From assembly GCA_000753455.2 (NCBI GenBank), contig LM994670.1, positions 2,644,869 to 2,708,868 of the forward strand: 64,000 nt of DNA, in the 5' to 3' direction. The translations under genes and the position numbers were made by a program. Source of the DNA: Clostridium jeddahitimonense (lineage in GTDB: Bacteria; Bacillota; Clostridia; Clostridiales; Clostridiaceae). Below are positions 58,356 through 64,000 of the stretch, one piece after another. Below the pieces are notes generated by a model. It was not told where the DNA came from, made no database searches, and saw only the letters and a program-made list of their open reading frames with translations. Within the stretch, counting starts at the first letter, position 1. Each line of letters opens with the position of its first letter.

Positions 58356-60131
58356 ATGGTTAAAAAGAGAGTGTTAGCATTAATTCTTTGTGCTGCAATG
58401 AGTATGTCTGTAGTTGGATGTGGATCTACTTCTTCATCAGATTCAGGAATTCCAGATGGAACTTATACTGGAGAAGGTACAGGAAAAGGCGGAAAGATTG
58501 TTGTTGAATTAACAATGAAAGATTCAAAAATATCTGATATAAAGGTAGTAGAACATGGTGAAACTCCTGGTTATGCAGATGCATTAGAAAAAATGTCTGC
58601 TGAAATGATAACTAAAAATACTTTAGAAGTTGATATGGTAAGTGGAGCTACCTTAAGTTCTACAGGTATACTTGAAGCTGTTAAAGATGCTTTCAATAAA
58701 ACTGGAGCTAGTACAGACAAGCTTGTAGCTCAAGAAGGTGAAGTTTCAAAAGAAGAAAGAGAAGCTGAATACTCTGCTGATGTTATCGTACTTGGCGGTG
58801 GTGGTGCTGGTTTAACTGCTGCTATCGAAGCTGCTCAAAACGGTGCCTCTGTAATATTAGTTGAAAAAATGCCTATGGTTGGTGGTAATACCTTAATCTC
58901 TGGTGGAGAAATGGCTGCTCCTGGAAACTGGCTACAAGAAAAAGAATCTATTGAAGATAGTAAGGAGCAATTCTACCAAGATATATTAAAGGGTGGAGAT
59001 AATGAAAATGATCCTGAGCTTGTAAGAGTATTAGCTGACAACGCTACTACTGATGCTGAGTGGCTTAAAAATGAAATAGGAGTAACTTTCGAAGATTATA
59101 TGCTATTCTTTGGTGGACACTCTGTTAAGAGAAGTCTTGTTCCAAAAGATGCAAGCGGTGTTGAGTTAATTCAAAAATTATCAGCGAAAGCAGAAGAGGT
59201 TGGAGTTATAACTCATTTAAATACTGCTGCTACTGAATTAGTACAAGAAGATGGAAAAGTTGTTGCTGTAAAAGCAAATTTTGATGGAAAAGAAATCACT
59301 TACAAAGCTAGCAATGGTGTAATATTAGCAACTGGTGGATTTGGTTCTAACTTAGATATGAGAATTAAGTATAACGAAGAAATGAACGAGAAAATTCTTT
59401 CTACAAACTCTGTAGGAAGCACTGGTGACGGTATCACTATGGCTGAAAAATTAGGTGCTCAATTAGTAGACATGGAATACATTCAAACATATCCAACTTG
59501 TGATCCTGAAACTGGTACTTTACTTTATGTCGGTGACGTAAGATTAGAAGGTAGATCAATATTAGTTAACAAAGAGGGTAAGAGATTCGTTGAAGAATTA
59601 GAAAGACGTGATGTTATTTCTAAAGCTACTGTAGCTCAAACTGATAGCGTATCATACATGTTCTGGGATGAAGCATCTATGGAAGCTAGTAAAGTAAATG
59701 TTAAGCATAAAAAAGAATATGATAACTTAATTGAAAGAGGTATTTTAGTTAAAGCTGATACTATAGAAGACGCTGCAGCTCACTTTGGAATTGATGCTGA
59801 AGAGCTTAAAAAGACTGTAGCAAACTATAATGAATATGCCGCTAACGGTAAAGACTTAGAGTTCAATAAAAGAGGTGAACTTGTAGCATTTACTGATGGT
59901 CCATACTACATCATGAAATCTAGACCAGCTATACACCATACAATGGGTGGAATTAAAATCAATACAAATGCTGAAGTTTTAAATACAGCTGGTGAAGTAA
60001 TTGATGGTCTTTACGCTGCTGGTGAAGTTACTGGAGATATCCACGGAACAAACAGACTTGGTAGTGATGCCATTGCAGATATAACTGTATTTGGTAGAGT
60101 TGCTGGAAGAAATGCTGCAAAAGCAGAATAA
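58356..60131 (+). CDS. Lipoprotein FMN/FAD reductase, urocanate-reductase-like
   Basis: A surface-anchored respiratory-type reductase, 591 aa. A lipobox signal peptide ends in VVGC. An FMN-binding domain (~35-115) carries SGATLSS, the motif for ApbE-type covalent FMN attachment. The rest is a fumarate-reductase-type FAD domain beginning VIVLGGGGAGLTAAIEAA. Active-site candidates are Tyr379 (QTYPT), Asp394, Arg418, His527 (IHHTMGG) and Arg567 (GTNRLGS). Tyr replacing the fumarate-reductase His, with Asp 15 residues later, is the pattern I recall for urocanate reductase UrdA. The ATG at 58356 is used because AAAGGA lies 8 bases upstream; the ATG 9 bases earlier overlaps it. Divergent from a YesMN two-component system. 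Confidence 0.8.
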   Translation: MVKKRVLALILCAAMSMSVVGCGSTSSSDSGIPDGTYTGEGTGKGGKIVVELTMKDSKISDIKVVEHGETPGYADALEKMSAEMITKNTLEVDMVSGATLSSTGILEAVKDAFNKTGASTDKLVAQEGEVSKEEREAEYSADVIVLGGGGAGLTAAIEAAQNGASVILVEKMPMVGGNTLISGGEMAAPGNWLQEKESIEDSKEQFYQDILKGGDNENDPELVRVLADNATTDAEWLKNEIGVTFEDYMLFFGGHSVKRSLVPKDASGVELIQKLSAKAEEVGVITHLNTAATELVQEDGKVVAVKANFDGKEITYKASNGVILATGGFGSNLDMRIKYNEEMNEKILSTNSVGSTGDGITMAEKLGAQLVDMEYIQTYPTCDPETGTLLYVGDVRLEGRSILVNKEGKRFVEELERRDVISKATVAQTDSVSYMFWDEASMEASKVNVKHKKEYDNLIERGILVKADTIEDAAAHFGIDAEELKKTVANYNEYAANGKDLEFNKRGELVAFTDGPYYIMKSRPAIHHTMGGIKINTNAEVLNTAGEVIDGLYAAGEVTGDIHGTNRLGSDAIADITVFGRVAGRNAAKAE

Positions 60132-60173
60132 TAACATGTTATATAAATCTATTTTTATATAAACCCCTAAAAA

Positions 60174-60210
60174 AAAGACAGTAGTTACGTTTCTAGTAAC
60201 TGCTGTCTTT
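60174..60210 (+). terminator. Terminator of the reductase gene
   Basis: Stem AAAGACAGTAGTTAC / GTAACTGCTGTCTTT with one wobble and a 7-base loop, followed by TATTT. It lies between convergent genes and may also serve the antiterminator gene. Confidence 0.8.
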
Positions 60211-60226
60211 ATTTCTAACTTATCTT

Positions 60227-61075
60227 TTATTCATTTCCACTTAATTCACCAAGGATTTTATGAATATGTATCATTAAATATAACTCCTCTTGTACTGGAA
60301 GTTCCCTTGAAAATTCAGTATAGATATAAGCTCTAATCTTTTTAATACATTCATATTCTGCCTTGCAATTATTACGAACTTGCTCATAAATAAAATCCAC
60401 TTTTTCTTTTGTTGGCTCATTAGCTAAAAACCTTTGAGCAAAAGCCTTTAGATGCATTACAAAACGTTTATAATAAAAAGAGTCCTTATTATAAACAATT
60501 GAAAAATGGTAATGAACAATTTGTAAGATAGCGTTAACTATTTTAGAGCTGCTCTTATTTCTATCACTATAAGGATTATCCTGTTGAGCATTTATAAAAT
60601 GACCTGCAATATTGCCAATTTCCTCTTCAGGAAGCTCTAAATCTAAATACTCTTTAAGAACTTTAAGTGCATAAACTCCAATATCATATTCCTTAGGATT
60701 TAATTCCCTCATTTCGTCTAGATAGTAATTTTCAATTAATATGCCATCTTTAAAACGTCTTACTGCAAAAGCAATATGATCAGTTAAAGCTAAATATATA
60801 TGATTCATAAGCTTTAAGTCATACTTTTCTACTGCATACACAATTATAGTTTGAGCTATATTAAAATATTCTACATCTATTTCTGATGCAAGCTCAACAA
60901 TATTCCTCTTTATAGTTTCATCACGAAGAACAAATGTCTTTTCAATATCTTCTTTATTTAGCTCAGAGCCTATTTTATAATTATGTCCTATACCTTTTCC
61001 CATCAAAATTATTTCTTTTTCATTAGCATCCTTTGCAAGTAGCAAGGAATTATTTAATACCTTTGTAATGTACAT
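60227..61075 (-). CDS. licT: BglG/LicT-family transcription antiterminator
   Basis: A 282-aa RNA-binding antiterminator. The CAT domain (1-~55) starts MYITKVLNNSLLLAKD and carries the GKGIGHNYKIGS motif. Two PRD domains (~65-165 and ~170-280) hold the PTS-phosphorylated His residues, for example in TDHIAFAV and AGHFINAQ. It should bind a RAT sequence in the operon leader when beta-glucosides are present. Last gene of the operon after PTS and glucosidase, with 28 bases to the glucosidase gene. The RAT/terminator must lie upstream of the PTS gene, beyond the window. Confidence 0.94.
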   Translation of the reverse strand: MYITKVLNNSLLLAKDANEKEIILMGKGIGHNYKIGSELNKEDIEKTFVLRDETIKRNIVELASEIDVEYFNIAQTIIVYAVEKYDLKLMNHIYLALTDHIAFAVRRFKDGILIENYYLDEMRELNPKEYDIGVYALKVLKEYLDLELPEEEIGNIAGHFINAQQDNPYSDRNKSSSKIVNAILQIVHYHFSIVYNKDSFYYKRFVMHLKAFAQRFLANEPTKEKVDFIYEQVRNNCKAEYECIKKIRAYIYTEFSRELPVQEELYLMIHIHKILGELSGNE

Positions 61076-61103
61076 GCTAAAAACTCCAATATAATTATTA
61101 TCT

Positions 61104-62510
61104 CTATTTTGTTACACCATTATTTTTAATAACTTCTTTATACCAATAGAAGCTATCTTTTTTTATTCTTTCTAAATCTAACTCTTCGTGGTCTGTTCTA
61201 TTTACATAAACAAGACCATAACGCTTCTTAAATCCTTGTGCTGAACTCAGAAGATCCATAAATGACCACGGACAATATCCAAGCATTTCAACTCCATCCT
61301 GAATAGCTAGTTCACATGCATTTATATGATCTCTTAAATAATCTATACGATAATTATCATGAACTTGCCCCTCTTCTAGTACATCATGAGCACCAAGTCC
61401 GTTCTCTGTTATTATAATAGGTAAATGATATCTTTGCCAATATTCATTTAATGCCACTCTTAAACCTGATGGGTCAATTGCAGCTCCATATTCTGATGCC
61501 TTTAAATTAGGATTCATTGACATTCTAAATAATCCATAAATACTATAATCAACAGTACCTTCCCTTAATCCAAAAGGATGCTCTTCATCAACTGGTAAAG
61601 CTTCAGCACAATTTGTTCTATAGTAGTTTATAGCTATAAAATCCATTTTAGCCTTCTTTAAAACTTCTTTATCCTCTTCTGGCATATATGGCATTATATC
61701 TCTCTTTTTAAGATACTCCATATAGTACCCTGGATACTCACCATGGTAATGCATATCAAGAGTTGAATAAACCTTAAAATTATCATTCATTCTTGCTGCC
61801 AAAACATCTTCTGGCTTAGAAGTAAGTGGATAAGTTACAGATGATGATACCGCTGCCCCAATTTGACTTCCAGGAATCATTTCATGACAAGCATTAACTG
61901 CTAAAGCATGTGCTAAACATAAATTATAATCCATTTGTGCACGCATTTTATCTATCTTCCATGGATCTGTTTCATCATAGATATTTATTCTCTCTTCAAC
62001 TCTTACAATTAAGTTATGTTCATTATGAGGTTGCCAATATTTCACCCTATCTCCAAAGTTCTCAAAGCATACCTTTGCAAATCTCTCAAATGCATATACA
62101 GTTTCTCTGCTTTCCCAACCATTGTATTTTTCTACTAAAGCAAATGGTAAATCAAAGTGATATAAAGTTACGAATGGTTCAATACCACATTCTATTAGCT
62201 TGTCTATTACCTTATTGTAAAACTCTATACCCTTTTGGTTTATTTCACCTTCACCATCTGGAATTATTCTTGCCCATGAAACTGAGAAACGGTAAGTTTT
62301 CATCCCTAACTCTTTCATTAGTTCAATATCTTTTTCATAGTTATGATAAAAATCTGATGCAACCTTAGTATCAGCTTGAATATTAGATTTTTTAAATGAG
62401 TTGTAGTCTGCAACTGTCATCCCTTTACCATCTTCATCCCATGCTCCCTCTATTTGAAACGCTGAGGAAGATGCTCCCCATAAGAATTTTTTTGGAAATA
62501 CTGTATTCAT
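61104..62510 (-). CDS. 6-phospho-beta-glucosidase (GH1)
   Basis: A 468-aa glycoside hydrolase family 1 enzyme that splits phosphorylated aryl-beta-glucosides or cellobiose after PTS uptake. The opening FLWGASSSAFQIEGAW is the GH1 signature. The acid/base Glu lies in WQPHNEHN (the usual NEP is NEH here), and the nucleophile Glu in IITENGLG. The phosphate-binding loop region reads KKRYGLVYVNR. It is co-transcribed with the PTS gene before it and licT after it. Confidence 0.93.
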   Translation of the reverse strand: MNTVFPKKFLWGASSSAFQIEGAWDEDGKGMTVADYNSFKKSNIQADTKVASDFYHNYEKDIELMKELGMKTYRFSVSWARIIPDGEGEINQKGIEFYNKVIDKLIECGIEPFVTLYHFDLPFALVEKYNGWESRETVYAFERFAKVCFENFGDRVKYWQPHNEHNLIVRVEERINIYDETDPWKIDKMRAQMDYNLCLAHALAVNACHEMIPGSQIGAAVSSSVTYPLTSKPEDVLAARMNDNFKVYSTLDMHYHGEYPGYYMEYLKKRDIMPYMPEEDKEVLKKAKMDFIAINYYRTNCAEALPVDEEHPFGLREGTVDYSIYGLFRMSMNPNLKASEYGAAIDPSGLRVALNEYWQRYHLPIIITENGLGAHDVLEEGQVHDNYRIDYLRDHINACELAIQDGVEMLGYCPWSFMDLLSSAQGFKKRYGLVYVNRTDHEELDLERIKKDSFYWYKEVIKNNGVTK

Positions 62511-62539
62511 ATTATGACTCCTTTTATATCTAAATTTTC

Positions 62540-62588
62540 GACTCTGTAATAGCTAAAACTTATCTTATTTTATTTAAATTACAGAGTC
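62540..62588 (-). repeat. Inverted repeat between PTS and glucosidase genes
   Basis: Perfect 11-bp arms GACTCTGTAAT and ATTACAGAGTC enclose 27 bases. No RAT-like sequence is seen. It may form an mRNA hairpin that sets the ratio of PTS to glucosidase. Confidence 0.5.
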
Positions 62589-62618
62589 TTATTTCTAATT
62601 TTTCTAAGCTCTTTAATA

Positions 62619-64000
<1,382 letters not shown>

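Noticed and set aside
61910-62368. 152-aa open frame antisense to the 6-phospho-beta-glucosidase gene
   Set aside because: Fully overlaps a clear GH1 gene and gives a Leu/Ser/His-rich protein with no family features.

Overview
The window is AT-rich DNA from a spore-forming, strictly anaerobic Firmicute, most likely Clostridium sensu stricto. The grounds are strong AGGAGG-type ribosome binding sites, the spore coat genes cotJABC, an oxygen-sensitive class III ribonucleotide reductase, a ferredoxin-type [FeFe] hydrogenase, a Clostridium-style NADH/glutaredoxin redox pair and many low-GC codons. The species cannot be fixed from sequence reading alone. I see no rRNA, tRNA, prophage, insertion sequence or CRISPR array; this is chromosomal backbone with a sensing and transport flavour.

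Layout. 0-5 kb: a membrane protein, an LTA-synthase-type phosphoglycerol transferase, and the infC-rpmI-rplT translation operon with an attenuated leader and an apparent AUA start for IF3. 5-9 kb: a small membrane protein and nrdD-nrdG under a pair of NrdR boxes. 9-15 kb: a heterodimeric ABC exporter next to an Agr/LytTR two-component system, with LytTR-type direct repeats in front of the exporter. 15-17 kb: an ECF S-component and a pyridoxamine-pyruvate-transaminase-like enzyme. 17-26 kb: uppP, a hydrolase, an MFS carrier, a lipoprotein, the Cp34/Cp9-type redox pair, nhaA, an HxlR regulator with its divergent flavoprotein, and a MATE pump with an attenuator leader. 27-31 kb: the fructose PTS operon fruR-fruK-fruA. 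31-37 kb: [FeFe] hydrogenase, MarR, a FUSC-type exporter, cotJABC and a BaiN/HI0933 flavoprotein. 38-47 kb: a Nat-type ABC exporter, an AI-2E family permease, aminopeptidase P and MprF. 47-55 kb: an oxidoreductase with a diguanylate cyclase, a LytTR/DUF3021 pair with a three-domain FAD-SCP2-membrane protein, and an acetyltransferase/GyrI-like/WYL group. 55-60 kb: a YesM/YesN two-component system divergent from a lipoprotein FMN/FAD reductase carrying a urocanate-reductase-like active site. 60-64 kb: a beta-glucoside PTS operon, cut by the window end.

The most unusual structure is not a gene. Two intergenic regions between convergent genes (32426-32710 and 46521-46755) are built as arrays of short hairpins whose arms differ from unit to unit, while the 8-9 base linker between them is nearly constant. 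In both, linker orientation flips at the midpoint, so the array is symmetric for the two transcripts entering it. This is roughly the inverse of a CRISPR layout: variable palindromes, constant spacers. A third, decayed version may lie at 14835-14970. I know of no described element with this design, although I could not search for one.
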